DNA of 64,000 nucleotides, taken from assembly GCA_030280995.1 (NCBI GenBank), contig JASXTE010000016.1, positions 17,282,501 to 17,346,500 on the forward strand. Direction: 5' to 3'. This document shows positions 10,355 through 22,640 of this stretch, piece by piece. Position numbers and translations under genes: made by a program. Position 1 is the stretch's first letter; each line of letters starts with the position of its first letter. The notes under the pieces were generated by a model. It saw only the letters and a program-made list of their open reading frames with translations. It was not told the DNA's origin and did not search any database. The stretch comes from Hemileia vastatrix (lineage: Eukaryota; Basidiomycota; Pucciniomycetes; Pucciniales; Zaghouaniaceae).

Positions 10355-11147
10355 ATGTTTAAGGATGATTTGTCCACCTTTGAAAATCCAATAATAAGTA
10401 TGGACTCAAACATATCATTAATGAATTTTGAAGATGATGAAATCATTAAGGATATACAAGCTGAAAACTTAAGAATGACACCTATCACCGTTCAAGCAAT
10501 AATTTCTGGAGAAACTGTAAATATAGTATTCAATACAGGAGCTTCTGGTTCTTTTGTTTCTGCATATACATTACAGAAAATTGATAGTGATTTTAATTCA
10601 AAGATTAAACCCCTTCAAAGTAAAAATTGGAGAGTGTTTGGATCAGTACTGCATCCCATTTGTGGATACAAACACCATGCAATATGGGGGGTGGAATTGC
10701 TACCAAGTCCGCAACATTGGACTCCAATTCACCACAGATTGAACACAAATTGAGCTATTGAAAAATGAACCATACAATAAGGGATGAACACCACTTAGCA
10801 AAATGTTTTTAGGTGGGTTTCCAAGTAGAGTTCAGTTTGGGGACTTGCTAGAAAATCAGCCCCCTATATTGCATATTGAAAGATTTTTTTTGTTTACACA
10901 TCAACTTGGTTATGTTAGAGTAACTTGTGACTTTGTAGTAATGGATAATACTACTTTTAGTAGCTGTTTTATCATTGGTAATGACATTCTGACAAAGTTT
11001 GGTGTGAATTTAGACCCTTCTAATAATTATTTTACAATTGGCATGAATGGTAAAAGTAAATTTAAAATAAATTCTTTTAACACAGTCTTAGACATTGAGT
11101 TAGTAATAGATATTACTTGCAAAGGAAGAGAACCCAGAGAGACCTGA
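10355..11147 (+). pseudogene. Protease region of II-1, split by a MITE
   Basis: Retropepsin-like segment: ITVQAIISGETVNIVFNTGASGSFV, in which the catalytic Asp of D(S/T)GA is replaced by Asn. The frame runs to about 10671, is broken by a 208-bp MITE, and resumes at about 10885 (GYVRVTCDFVVMDN ... IGNDILTKFGVNLDPSN). Homology to II-2 and II-3 ends near 11140. The mutated aspartate alone would remove activity. Confidence 0.8.
10672..10879. mobile_element. MITE, about 208 bp, inside the II-1 protease
   Basis: Inverted ends TGCAATATGGGGGG ... CCCCCTATATTGCA, and an interior matching the MITE at 42135-42397 (CACAGATTGAACACA, GGATGAACACCACT, GTAGAGTTCAGT). The protease frame on both sides shows the insertion point. 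The palindrome seen inside each end of the 42-kb copy is degraded here. Confidence 0.75.
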
Positions 11148-12610
11148 AATCCCTCACTTTTACTCTTCATTGTATTATTTTCAAATTGTGTTGATTTTTC
11201 CCTGAATTGAAAAATTTTAGTAGAGTGTTTCGTGAAACAATGTGCCTCACATCATCATTTTGAGCATTGGTAGACTGTTTCACCTTTAGCTCTCATCATC
11301 AGATACATCCCCCAATTCACTATTCTCCCTGGAACACCCTTGTTTTATTATCATTGTCCAATACATCCTGTAGTTCACTGGAGCACCTCTAGCTCATCAT
11401 CACTCTTAGATTCATCCTTAAACTAATCTAAATTAGTGGCTCACCATATGGTTCCTTTGCGATGCTTAGTCACCCCTGAGTTCTACAGCTCAAAAGCTGA
11501 TAAAAATTTCACCTAAAATTTATAATATTTTAAAACAAAAAATTGTCAATTTTAAGGCTTTTTAAATTGATCTATGATTTTTTTTATGTTATATGTTTAT
11601 TATTGCCTTAATTCTCTTTTTTTTTCTAGTTTTTATCTTTCTTAACAAAGCTTTTTCCAACCCCACCAACAAAAATCTGAACCAAGTGCTCTTATCAAGG
11701 TAGCCAAAAAATAAATATAAAAAAGATTCCCCCTTCATCAGCTTCATTCTTCTTTCCCCTCCCTTTTATCACCAGCACTCTGTTTAAATATTTGTCCCTG
11801 ATAAAAAACATGCCATAACTCTTGATGGATTAAGAAGTAGAACCATTATTCTTTCTTAAAAGATCATTTAATATTTTATAATGAAGCACAGAGATTGTCA
11901 AAAAATAAATACTTCTTATAGATTAAGTTTTTGTTAGATTTTTACCTACAGAAATGAAGCATAAGAGATTTAAAAATTAGGATTTTGATGTTCTTGAGTT
12001 CTTTTGAAATACCAACATTATTTTTTCTTGAATATCTTCAAGTTTATAACATGATTCATAAACTCATTATGAAAATCAGCCAGAAATACTAGAACTGAAT
12101 TTATTTTTAATATAATAATTCTCTATAAGAGCTATCTGGATAGAAAAGTCATTTCTAATTTCTCAGAGCTAATGATAACATTTGGTTTGAGAAAAAATAT
12201 GGATGGAGGAAGAATATTTGCATTGAATTTATAATACTGATGCTAATATAAAATTTAAAGTATTAAAAAAATATTTACCCAAAAGAAGAATAATCATGTG
12301 AAACTGGAGAAAGAGTCTCAAAAATTTGGTTCAAATTTTGTTTAGTTAAGGAAGGTTTGGCTCAAATTAATGATTATCAGTCCATTTTAAACTCACTAAT
12401 TGTATTACTGTTAGGATTTGAGTTGAGAAGTGAGGAGAAGCGCTATGGACATTATGCATTGTAAGTTGAAGTATAAGAGAATATTGCATAAAGGGGTTCT
12501 ATGGGGAAAGTGCTGTGGGGTGTTTCTCACTGGATAACTTTAACTTATATAGTAATCAGGTCACCTCTTTGTCTCATTATTTATGACCCTCACTGCTGGT
12601 GACACCAACA
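11148..12610. other. 1.46 kb without recognisable genes
   Basis: AT-rich. 11270-11430 has an imperfect repeat of CTCATCATC...CATCC...AGTTCAC words. No ORF of note and no match to the other elements of the window. It could be a very old repeat or unique intergenic DNA. Confidence 0.5.
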
Positions 12611-13356
12611 TTTCCAGCTAGGCTACTAGAATTACCCAGTAAATAATTAATTATTTACTAGATTAGAGATACACCTTTACCTCTCATTTTATTAGTTATA
12701 CTTACTTTATAAATTACTAATAATATTTTAACTAGTTGATAAGTAAAATTAAGTAAATATATAATTATAATCTTCCCTCATTTTTATTCCTTGACAATGT
12801 CCTCATCACAACTGAAAAGTAGACTATATTATATTAATACTTAAATATTAAAATCAAATTATTTTATTTACATTAACATATACAGAAAATCCTAAGTAAA
12901 TCAAATACTTTTAATTAACCTGAAATATACAGATAAATACTGTTTATAAGAACATTCTTTTTATAATAATTTGAAATTAGAATTTTTCTATTGTGGGATT
13001 ATTCTCCCTGTGATACTCACGTATGTAGACTTGTGGTTTTGTATTTTCTCTCTCTTTTTCCTACATAAGGCTCCTTAATCTGGCTGTTTTATTTCATCTC
13101 ATTCCTACTTTACAATCAATTATTGTATAAAAAATAAATCTATTACTGCTATTACCACTCTTAGTATTTACAGTTTAGTATCTCTAGGATTTAAATGTAA
13201 TAAAAATAATATTAACTATTTACCTTTTTTATTGAGTAATAAATTACAAAGAATTAAATACATACTAAAATCTTGAATTCTTCAGTAACCTTTACCTTCA
13301 ATGCCATTGGAATTCTGTGAAAATCTTCTAGATCAAAAGCACCCCTTGAAAAACAT
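12611..13356 (+). mobile_element. Old LTR related to the II-3 LTR
   Basis: Aligns along its length with the LTR at 47064-47852: start CAGCTAGGCTACTAGA, then a perfect 22-nt palindrome at 12638-12659, a TTTACAGTTTAGTATC region near 13160-13185, and end TTCTAGATCAAAAGCACCCCTTGAAA. It is followed within ~280 bp by gag of the old element E0, so it could be the 5' LTR of E0 or a solo LTR. Confidence 0.7.
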
Positions 13357-13599
13357 AGTCAGTCTAGCTAAGGCTCACTGCTTTTCATAAAATAGTAGGT
13401 CCTCTCCTCAGCTAAAATCTGTACTAGTAGTAGTCAACCATCTCAGGTCTTAAAATTTTTTCTAATATCTAACCATTGGAATACTGAAGAATAATTGATT
13501 CCTCAGGTTAACCCAACACAAAACTCGTTTCTTCACTTCAAGAGAAAGTGGCATAGATACAGGAGCAGAACAAAAAACTCATGGAGCTTCTAGAATAGG

Positions 13600-14373
13600 A
13601 GTGTCTGTCATATTTCAGTCCTTCAAAAGTAGAATGAAATTCTGCTGAGGCTGAAGCTGCAAAAAAGGTACCCCCTTTCACATCAGAAACAGTAGTCAAA
13701 TTCCCAAAGATTGAAGTGCCAGAAATATTTTTTGGAAAGAAGGCACTTGAGAAGATGAGTATACCTCACAAATGAGCCTCTATATCCTGCTAAAAAGACA
13801 AAAATTCCAAGACAAGTGATCAAAATTGGGTTTTCAATGTTGTACCTCACCAATGAAGCAGCATGTTGGGAAAGGCCATAAATCAAGGATCTCCTTGAAA
13901 GTGCCATTTCAACAGTCAATTTCTGCTAATTCATTGAAGTGTTCAGACTGAAGTTTGAATATTCCAAGGTGACCACAATCTCAGAGAATTCATTAAATTA
14001 TCTACACAAGAAACACTTAGCTTCTGATAATGTGTCAGAATTCCAGGGCCATTCCACTCATTTCACAATATGGGGAGAAGGAGAACTCATTTTTCACTTC
14101 AGAAACTGACTTTTTCCAAAAAAACAGGAGGAGGCTTATCAGCCACCCACATATAACTTATCTCCAAATGCTCTTAGATTTAGCCTTTAAAGTGAAAAAT
14201 TATTTCACATATCAGTGCATAAAAAGTATAAGTGGCACTCATCACTGATGTAACTATACATCAACAAGTGGGTCTATTGCTTGTGAACCAAATTCAATGG
14301 ATGTAAAGGAAGTGAGTGCATTTTTTGCTAGTGGAAGAAGAAGTTTACCTGAAAAATAATACCAGAGAAACGC
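13600..14373 (+). pseudogene. Gag of decayed Gypsy element E0, 5' portion
   Basis: Translating the plus strand in pieces gives a classical Retrotrans_gag pattern near 13795-14040: FSMLYLTNEAACWERP, then IKDLLESAIS, then FRLKFEYSKV. Stops interrupt it. The sequence ends at 14373 where element I-2 begins, and gag resumes at 27479 with a zinc knuckle. A minus-strand reading at 13683-13919 is a shadow. Confidence 0.65.
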
Positions 14374-15465
14374 TGTGGTCTTACAACATTGGCAGGGGCC
14401 TTTGTTGTGTGATTTGGCGCTGTTTGTGCATGTCTTAATTGACATCTGTTAAGGAATTGGGTATTTTTCTGGTATTATTCCTTGGATATTGGGCCTGCGG
14501 GTATGTGGGTACTATCATTGGATAGCCCCAGTTTTTCTCTATATTTTATGTCTTGGAGACATTTTTCATATTCTAAGTTTTAAGGGGTCATTTCCTCATT
14601 TTTCATTTATAAAAGATAGCTGTTTAATTTTGTTTTTCGTGTTTTACGGGCTAACCTTATGTCTTAGGGTTAAGTGCTTAGTACCATTGGATAGAGCTAA
14701 TGTTTCTCTATATTTCATGTCTCAATGTTGTTATAGTGAAATTCCGTGTTTTAAAGGTTTTAGTAGTTGTAGCTAATTTTTTTTAGTAGATTAGTTTTTA
14801 TTGGTTTTCTCGCTTCAGGGAGGCCAGGCCGCTTCAGAGGGCACCTCTGACGTCGGGCGGCCCGCCCGCCTCTGTTTTAGAAGTTTGGGGAGCGCATCAG
14901 GAGGGTTTTTTTTATTCAATTTGGCGGGTACAGGCACCAGATTGGTGGGTGTGCATGGGCTCTTAGATAGTGGTCTGTGTGTACATAGTGAATAAGATAG
15001 TTTGGGGCAACCTTAATTATCATACAACCATCCGGAGGTGATATCCTTGTTCCTCACTCAGTTTTCACTGTTTTCTGGCCACAATTTGGCTGTGTTTGTT
15101 GCAAGTGAGTTCTTCATTTAACTTAACTTTGGCAACTGTTTCTCTGTTATAGTCTTGCAAGCTATAGCAAGTATTATTGTTGTCTCTCGTGTGGATTTGC
15201 AGCCTACACCAAGTATCTTTGCTGTCTCTGGTGTGGAAATTGTTCTACATTTCAGTTCTTTGGTCAAGTAGTCTGTCTGGTGACTACTTTCTTGGCTCAT
15301 CAAGCAGTCAAGTGTGTTGAAAAAGGGGTTTAGCAAAACAGGAACCAACTTACTTTAGCAAGTAAATCTCACACTATTTTTCTAAAGGTACAGGGGATTT
15401 TCTCTCTGGTTTTTCTCCAACTCCCTTGGTCAAGGCCTATAGCTAGTACTAAAGGATTGTCTACA
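14374..15465 (+). mobile_element. 5' LTR of I-2 (LTR A)
   Basis: 1092 bp, TGTGGTC...TGTCTACA, matching 26388-27478 and 41891-43247 over the full length. TATAAAA at 14608-14614 is the likely promoter. A short GC-rich stretch (CGGGCGGCCCGCCCGCC, about 14850-14870) stands out from the AT-rich background. Confidence 0.92.
14608..14614 (+). promoter_or_regulatory. TATA box in LTR A
   Basis: TATAAAA in the U3-like part, at the same place in LTR B (26622-26628) and LTR C (42125-42131). Confidence 0.55.
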
Positions 15466-15469
15466 TTTC

Positions 15470-15486
15470 TGGCGCCCAACATGGGG
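15470..15486 (+). promoter_or_regulatory. Primer binding site of I-2 (tRNA-Lys type)
   Basis: TGGCGCCCAACATGGGG, 4 nt after the LTR end. One base differs from the I-1 site. Confidence 0.85.
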
Positions 15487-15556
15487 AGGAACTTGCTAGT
15501 TCTTTGGAATCTCTGTTTTCTTTGGTTCACTCTTTTTAGTGTTTTGGTCTGGAGGA

Positions 15557-17923
15557 ATGGCTTCTGGTTCCTCTATTCCTGTGGTGACTGTCAGTAAGGG
15601 AGATGGTCCTCCTTCTGAGATGGTTAGGGAGTGTGTAAGGATTAAAACTTGGGATGGTACCAAGTTTAATGGGGAGGATGTCAAGTGGTTTCTGGAGAAA
15701 TATGAAACTTCTGCTGGAGTGGATGGTGCTTCCTACCTGGACATGGTGAAGCAGATAATCTTCTTCATTGGTGATAGGGCAGTGGAGAAGGAGATTTTGG
15801 CCATGTCTGGCTACAAGAAGAGGGATTGGAAGTTGTTGTGTAGGGAGATGGTGGATAGATGGGGTGTCAGGTTCACTATGGTGGATCTGAAAAAGGTTGT
15901 CAGTGAATGGCAATCTTATGGTGGTGTTGGTAACTTGCATAGTTACAGGAAGTTTCTGCTACAGTTTGATCCTGTGGTGGAATATTTGGTGGAAGTGGAG
16001 GAGCTGGCACATGAAAATGCTGCCAAGGATGTTTTTTGGTCTGCCCTGGCTAGAGATGTCAAGATAGATGTGTTGAAGGAGTTGTAAAGAAAGGAATTGA
16101 TGAAGACTCTTTCTAATGGGTAGCAGAAGTTGCCTGCCTTGGATAAGGTGAAGGAGGCTGTTGAGGCCCATTTGAAGTTATTGGCTGTGGACACCTATCA
16201 GGAGGGGTGTGCCAAGTATGTCAGCAAAGTCAGTGAGGCTTTGGCTGAAGAGGAAGTTAGGGAGAAGAAGGAGGAGAAGAATTTGGTGCAGGTTCCCAAA
16301 CAGGAGAGGGAACCAATGGTGGAGAAGTTGGCTGATCTTAAAAAGCAGCTGCATATTTTTGTTCAGGAGGCTAAGAAGGTCAATAAGGCACCTTCTCAGC
16401 CTAGAGATTTTGATAGGAGGTCTGGTAGGAGTGATACTTGGGTCTGCTCTTATTGCAGCAGAAGGGGGAACAGGTCCAATGATTGTTGGGCATTGAACAG
16501 GGATGTGTCTGAAGGAAAGGTGGAATTTGATGGCAGGGTTTTCAAGCTCCCTTATGGTTCTTTTGTTAAGCCCAGTGAGGGGCAGTCTCCTGTTGATTTG
16601 GAGAGGAGAAGGGGAGGTCTCAAGCAAAGGAGGCCAAGGTTTGAGGAGATTTCTGATCAAGGGAAGTCTTCTAGTAAGGAGGATGAGGATGGCAAGGGAA
16701 AGGGGAAGGAGGTCAATAAGGTCTCTTTTTCTACTTCCTTTGGTGGTTTGGAGTTGTATTCTTGTGGCAGACAGTCAAGTGGTGAATGCTTGGCTGGTGT
16801 TTATGATGTGGAAGCAGGAATGGTGGGAAGGCCTAAGAGCAGTTCTCAGTCCCAACCAAAGCCAAATGCTTCAAAGGTGGATCCTAAGCTGAGTGCAGCT
16901 AGGAAGAGGTACAGAAAAGATGAGCTGTACAAGATGCAGAAGGGTATGGCTGACATGGGCCCCCCTAGTTTTGGTGCATTGGACATGATTGGTGAGCCGA
17001 TTCCAATGGAGGTTGATTCTGACTCTGAGGAGGATGTCCCTTTGGCTTCATTGCCAAAGCCTTCTGGAGTTAGAGGTTCAGGTGAGGGATCTGGTTTAGT
17101 TCCTGTTGATGGTGCAGGTCCTCAAGAAACTTCTAGGACCAAGGTGGTGAAGCCAAGGGCTCACTTTGAGAGGCCAGTAGTTTCTGGTCAAGTTAATGTT
17201 ATGGACTCTGTACTGGAAAGGATGAGTCAGGGTCAGGTTTCCCTATCTTATGGGGAATTGTATGCTATCAGTCCAGGGTTGGCTGATAGACAGAAAAAGT
17301 TGTTGACCAGGAGAAGAGTTTCTTCTGGGGAGGTAGAATACATTTGTGATTCTGCTGAAAAGTTTGGTGAGGGGTTGGAAACTCATTTTTCTGCTCCTCT
17401 GGGTAATGTCAAAGTCACTCTGAATGGCAGGGAGGCAAGGGCATTGGTGGATTCAGGTTCTCAGATAAACCTGATTTCTTTGTTTGAGGCAACTCATTTG
17501 GGCCTCCCCATCAAAACTGGTCTTGGTTGGAATTTGAGAGGGATTGGTGGTCATGTCACTGAATTGGTTGGAACTTCAGAGTTTGTGAAGTTAGATGTTG
17601 GAGGAGCCTCAGGGAAGGTTCATTTTTACATTGCTAAAGGTAATGTAAAAGCAGTTTTGGGTGGGCCATTCTTGATGGATTTTCAGGCAAGAATTGGTTA
17701 TCAATTTGATTTGGGAATCAGTTTGGATTTGACTGGTGAAGATGAAAGGAGGCTTCACATGAGGTTATCATCCCCTGGAGAGGATGGTTGGGAGATGATT
17801 CCTGGTTTATCTTCAATGTGCCAGTGCATGGACTGCTGCAGGAGAAGGAAGGAAGTGGGTGCTTCCTCCAGTTTTTTGGAGTGTGGCTCAGGCTCTATTG
17901 AGAGTCTGTCTTTTTTAGAGTAA
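15557..17923 (+). pseudogene. Gag-protease polyprotein of I-2
   Basis: One frame of about 790 codons from ATG 15557 (MASGSS), interrupted only by TAA 16085-16087 and TAG near 16121. Capsid-like segment: TWDGTKFNGEDVKWFLEKYE, LDMVKQIIFFIGDRAVEKEI. Zinc knuckle near residues 295-310: CSYCSRRGNRSNDC, where the usual His of C-X2-C-X4-H-X4-C is Asn. Acidic and charged middle. The C-terminal retropepsin has ALVDSGSQINLIS with the intact DSG and a second loop AVLGGPFLMDF. Two stops and the altered knuckle make the product doubtful, but the protease is intact. Confidence 0.88.
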
Positions 17924-18162
17924 TGAGGGCTGATAACCCTAGTGCTACAACCTCTCCCCAAGATGAGGAAATCCCAGGTTGTAGTAGGTCAGCTCCCTTT
18001 TAGATATACCAAGTGGATTTTCAACTTTCTCTTTTTAATGTTTCTCTTCTCTGCAAGTATTCATCAAGTTTTTTATCAAGTCTCTGTTCTCTCTCAAGAT
18101 TCTTAATTATTTTTAATTAAAGCTCAAGGAAGAAGATTGGTTATATATCTTTATTGAAAGAT

Positions 18163-18759
18163 ATGCGGAAAAGTTTTGGGGCGGTGAGATTAGGGTCTAA
18201 AAGTAAGTCCTCCCAATTGTGCACTGCTAGGGTTTCTTCTACACCTTTCAAAAACATTACCTGGGCCACACCTGTGAGCATTGGGGAAAACCCTGGTTAT
18301 TTTTGTAGGTCAGAAGAAAACTCAAGAAAAGAAGATAAAAATTTCAAGATAATTCAAGAAAATCAAAAAAAAACCTGAAGATAATGAAGAAAGAAGATTC
18401 AAAATATTTTGGTAAAGACCGTCAAGATCAATTTTTGGGCCTCCAGCATGAGGTTGAACTGCAGAAAATTAGGAAGAAAGTAGATCATCAAGATCAATTT
18501 TTGGGCCTCCAGCATGAGGTTAAACTGCAAAATTTTAAATGAGTTGATTCTGAAGATGAATCAAGATTTGAAGATTTGGAAGACGGAAGTGATGATGAAG
18601 ATTTGAAATTGCGGAAAAGTTTTGGGGTGGTGAGATTGGGGTGTAAAAGTAAGTCCTCCCAATTTTGCAACACTAGGTTTTCTTCTACACCTTTCAAAAA
18701 TATTACCTTGGCCACACATGTGAGCAATGGGGAAACCCTTGCTTTTTGTTCCAGGTCTG
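18163..18759 (+). repeat. Direct duplication before the RT
   Basis: About 150 bp at 18163-18311 (GCGGAAAAGTTTTGGGG...) recurs at 18611-18759 with some changes. A second direct repeat of about 50 bp (ATCAATTTTTGGGCCTCCAG...) lies between, at 18426 and 18492. The latter carries family I motifs at 18440-18460 and 18506-18526, read as LQHEV(E/K)LQ. The whole segment is a duplicated spacer/linker upstream of RT. Confidence 0.8.
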
Positions 18760-21700
18760 GTGGTGAAGAATTCCTGAAGATCCCTCAAGTTGAAGGTGGA
18801 ATGGCAAAGTATAAGAAGGTAGTGCAGAAGATTAGGCCTGTCAATGAGCCTATGCCTGTGGGTTTGAATCCGCCCTTGAAGAGACCTTTTTTTTCAAGAG
18901 ATCCGTACTGTACTCCTTTGGTGAAGAATCCTCCAGAATTTGTAGAGACGGCTAGGGTGACCCTGGAAAGGTTTAAAGTTGTTAATTTTGGTCCTGATGG
19001 GGGGTTGTCTGAAGAAGAAAAGAAGTTGTTGTTGCATGTTATTGTGCTAAGGGAAAAGGCTGTGGCATTTGTTGAGGAGGAAAGGGATGTATTGAAGCAC
19101 TCTTATGGGGAAACTTACTTGATTCCTGTGGTTTTTCATGAACCTTGGAAAATCAAACCTATTCTGATTCCAGCTGCTATTAGAGAGGATTTAGTGGAGA
19201 TTTTTAGGGAAAGAGTCAGGACTGGGTTATATGAACAATTGACATCCAGCTACTCAAGTCCGGTTTTCTGTGTAAAGAAGCAGAATAGGAAGTTGAGGGT
19301 GGTTCATGATCTTAGAGCCTTGAATAGAGTCACTATCAAGGATGCTGGTATGCCACCAAGTGCAGAGGATTTTGTTGAAGCTTTTGCTGGAAGGGTGTGT
19401 TATGGTTTGGGTGATATTATGGGTGGTTATGATGAGAGGGAACTCCATACGAATTCAAGGCCTCTCACAACTTTTGAGACTCCTTTGGGAAGATTTCAGC
19501 TCACTAGGTTGCCTCAGGGAGCAACTAATTCAGTGGCGGTATATCAAGCACAGATGGCTTGGATTTTGCAGGATGAGGTTCCTACTCATGCTGGTATTTT
19601 TATTGATGATGGTGGAATTAAAGGACCATCCACTGATTTTGGCAATGAGGTGTTAGCAGAGAACCCTGGCATAAGGAGGTTTGTGTGGGAATATGCAATA
19701 ACTCTAAAGAGAGTGTTGTTTAAGATTGAAGAGGCTGGTTTGACCATTTCAGGGTCAAAATTCTGTTGTTGTGTTCCTGCTTTGGAAATTCTGGGTCATG
19801 TGGTATGTTAAGAGGGAAGTATTATGGCGAAGAAGAAGATTAATAAAATTCAGTCATGGCCAAGGCCTAAAAATACTACTGAAGTCTGGGTATTTTTGGG
19901 TGTGTGTGTATATGTAAGGATTTTTATTAAAGATTTTTCTTTGTTGGCTTCACCTTTAAGGAGGTTGACCAGAAAAGATGCAGATTGGGAATGGACTGAA
20001 GAGTGTGAAGAGGCTTTTCAGAAGTTGAAAAAGTTTGTTGGGGAAGATATTGTACTTCAAAAGTTGGTTTATGGTGTTGGTGCTGGAAAAATTTATCTGG
20101 CAGTGTACTCAAGATATATTGCTGCTGGTGCTGTTTTGTCTCAGGAGGATAAGACTGGGAGGGTCAGGCCAGTAAGATATGAGTCTGTGGTGTTTAATGA
20201 GGTGGAATCTAGGTATTATCAACCTAAGTTGGAATTGTGTGGTGTAGCAAAAATTTTAAAGAAGCTACAGACGATTTTGTAAGGGCAGCATTTTGAGCTG
20301 CAGGTGGATGCAAAATCTTTGGTTCAATGATCAATACACCTAGTCTTCCAAATGCTCCAATGACTAGGTGGGTGGCATTTATTCAACATTTTTCTTTTGA
20401 CCTGGTACACAAACCAGGAAAAACTTTTACTATGCCTGATGGATTATCAAGGAGGCCACCTACAGATGAAGATTCTGAGGCTGAAGAGTTCGATGAAGAT
20501 GTTCCAGTGGTTAGGGCCAGCAAAAAGGGTGCTGAAGATTTTTCTGACCTCCCCCATGAGGCTAAACTGGCTGGATCTGATCTTGATTTTGGTGATCAGG
20601 ATGTTTTTGTTGATGAAGATGGAGTTGTTGTTTGGGACAGCTCAAATTTGGAAAAGGGTGTTTTTGTTAGTGAACTGGATTCTCACAAGGTTCAGCGGAA
20701 AGAGAAGGACGTGCCAAAATTTAAGGATTGGTGTCCTGGTTGGGCTGCTCAATTGGCTCATGTTCACACTGGTGATTTTGATGATCGAATTGAACCCTTG
20801 GATGTTGTTTTGTTGGATTTTGAAGATGAGACCTGGGGTCAGTCTGGGTTTTAGTTTATTTTGGTGGAATATTTGTTGACCTTGGAGAGGCCAGATAGTT
20901 GTGATGATGATACTTGGTTGGCAATCAAGAAGAAGAGTCCTGTATTTTATGTGTCAGGAAGAAGGTTGATGAGGAGAAGGCATCCTAATCCTCAAGTGGT
21001 GGTGACTCAGAAGAAGGGTCAAGAGCTTGTGTTGAAGTCTTTGCATGAAGACCTTGGTCATAGAGGCTTTGGGGAGACTTATAGAAGAGTAGCAGACAGA
21101 TTTTGGTGGCCAGGTATGAAGTTGGATGTGCAGGGTTGGGTTCAATCTTGTGAAGAATGTCAAAGAAGAAGTCACTTGAAACCTAAAGAGGTGGGCCGTT
21201 CTACTGGTGAATCAATTGTTTTTGAAGGGTCAGTCTGGATGCTGTCCATATTAAAGAGGGCAGGTATAAATACTTGATTGTTGCTAGGGATGATTTGTCT
21301 GGTTGGGTTGAGGCAGTGCCTCTGGTTAATTTGACTGCCAAGAATGTGGCAGAGTTTTTGAAGAAGGAGTGGATTTATAGGTATGGGTTGATGAAGTTGG
21401 TGACTTTTGATGGCGGGCCAGAGTTTGGTGCCAAATTTAAAGAAGCTGTGACTAGTATTGGTTCTAAAGTTAGAGTGGCTACACCATATTATCCTGAAGC
21501 TGAAGGCATGGTTGAAAGATGCCATCAAGTTATCAAAAATGCTTTGGTGAAGATGTGCGAGATAGTTCTGAAAAGTGGAGGCATTATTTACCCTTGGTGT
21601 TATTTGCTGATAGAGTCACTGTGAAGAGGACAACTGGATATTCTCCTTATGAATTAATGTTTTGTCAAAAAGCGGTTCTACCAGTGGACTTAGAAGCTGT

Positions 21701-22103
21701 CTCTTATCTTGGAATTGATTGGGATGAGGTGCACTCAACAGAAGAATTGCTCTGTGCCAGGATGAAACAGTTGGAATGTAGAGAGGAATGTCAAGAGAAG
21801 GCATACTCTAGAATGATGAAGATTAGAAATCAATCAGTCAGATACTGGGACAAGAAGTTGGCTCATAGACTCAGGAATCCTTTGAAACCTGGTTGTTTGG
21901 TTTTGGTGTATAATAGAAGTTTGGAGAGTCAGTGGGGAAAAATGTTTGCTGACAGATGGAATGGACCTTAAAGAGTCAGATCTCAGGTGTCTGGAGGTTC
22001 TTATGTTTTGGAAGAGTTGGATGGTGCAGTCTTAAAAAATAGAGTGGCTGCAGACCAGGTGAAGAGGTTCTATCCCAGAGGCACTAGGTATGTAGAAGAT
22101 TGA
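18576..22103 (+). pseudogene. Pol of I-2: RT, RNase H, integrase
   Basis: Order as in I-1. RT: KLRVVHDLRALNRVT, YGLGDIMGGYDEREL, LPQGATNSVAVYQ, active site IFIDDGG; then LGHVVC followed by TAA (19809). RNase H: 19824-20282 (YLAVYSRYIAAGAV, where the first catalytic Asp is Tyr), stop TAA 20280. Linker with MPDGLSRRPP at 20327-20854, in which TAG 20852 replaces a Tyr codon seen in I-1. Integrase: HEDLGHRGFG ... CEECQRRS, then frameshifts near 21230 and 21550, core D/D/E in VARDDLSGW, TFDGGPEFG, EGMVERCHQ. A stop at 21969 lies in the tail, and the frame ends at TGA 22103. At least three stops and three frameshifts. Confidence 0.9.
20548..20568 (+). repeat. Family I short motif inside pol
   Basis: CCTCCCCCATGAGGCTAAACT, read as LPHEAKL. 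Another copy at 22104-22123 spans the Pol stop region, as in I-1. Confidence 0.7.
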
Positions 22104-22139
22104 CTCCACAATGAGGATAAACTATGGAACGTTCTTTAT

Positions 22140-22640
22140 GTTTTGGAATTTCTTTTGGTGTTGCAGAGCAACTTTTGTGTTGGAAACTTTTTGTTAGAAG
22201 GTACCCATGGGTAGGGCTTCTAGATTTGATCTTGGCAAGTGTAGGGGTAACTGATGGGCTGGCTGCTCTGTAGAACAGTTACCCCAGATTGTCTGTTTCC
22301 AACCCTTTCTCTTGATTTGGTTGAACCCTAGTATTAGTTTCTTTTCACAGGTTTTAGTCCTCTATGACTATAAACTGGAATTTCCTTTGGTTTTCAAGTG
22401 CTGGACTTTTCACTCTTATTGGTTTGGTTTTATTGTGTTGGATGTTGTGTTTTTGTTAGAAGGTACCCAGGGGGGGGGCTTCTAGATTTTATTTTGGCAA
22501 GTGTGGGGGTAACTGATGAGCTGGCTGCTCTGGAGAACAGTTACCCCAGAATGTCTGTCTCAAGTCTTTTTTTTTCTTAGTTGAATTCTAGTTCTGTTGT
22601 TTATTATTCAGGCTTCAAGTCCACTATGACTTTAAACTTG
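22140..22640 (+). repeat. Two ~260-bp tandem units after pol, each with a hairpin
   Basis: Units share AAGGTACCC...GGGCTTCTAGATTT..., a stem GGGGTAACTG/CAGTTACCCC (22244-22253 with 22276-22285; 22506-22515 with 22538-22547) and a motif ATGACTATAAACTGG or ATGACTTTAAACTTG (22357-22376, 22618-22638). A third, diverged unit lies at 25390-25580 with stem GGGGTAATTG/CAATTACCCC (25445-25454 with 25476-25485). No ORF fits this part. Confidence 0.85.

Larger units (their letters stand above)
7449..11147 (+). mobile_element. Truncated Ty3/Gypsy family II copy II-1
   Basis: Contains the last ~205 bp of a 5' LTR, the conserved internal start, a leader, decayed gag and a protease fragment that breaks off near 11147 before RT. 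Gag and leader are close to II-2 (minus strand, 27981-37259). It carries a MITE at 10672-10879. No 3' LTR was found. Confidence 0.85.

Noticed and set aside
13683..13919. 78-codon minus-strand ORF
   Set aside because: The plus strand of the same segment gives a recognisable gag pattern, so the minus frame is a shadow.
14489..14995. Plus-strand ORFs of 64-95 codons
   Set aside because: They are inside LTR A and reappear in broken form in LTRs B and C; no protein family is recognised.
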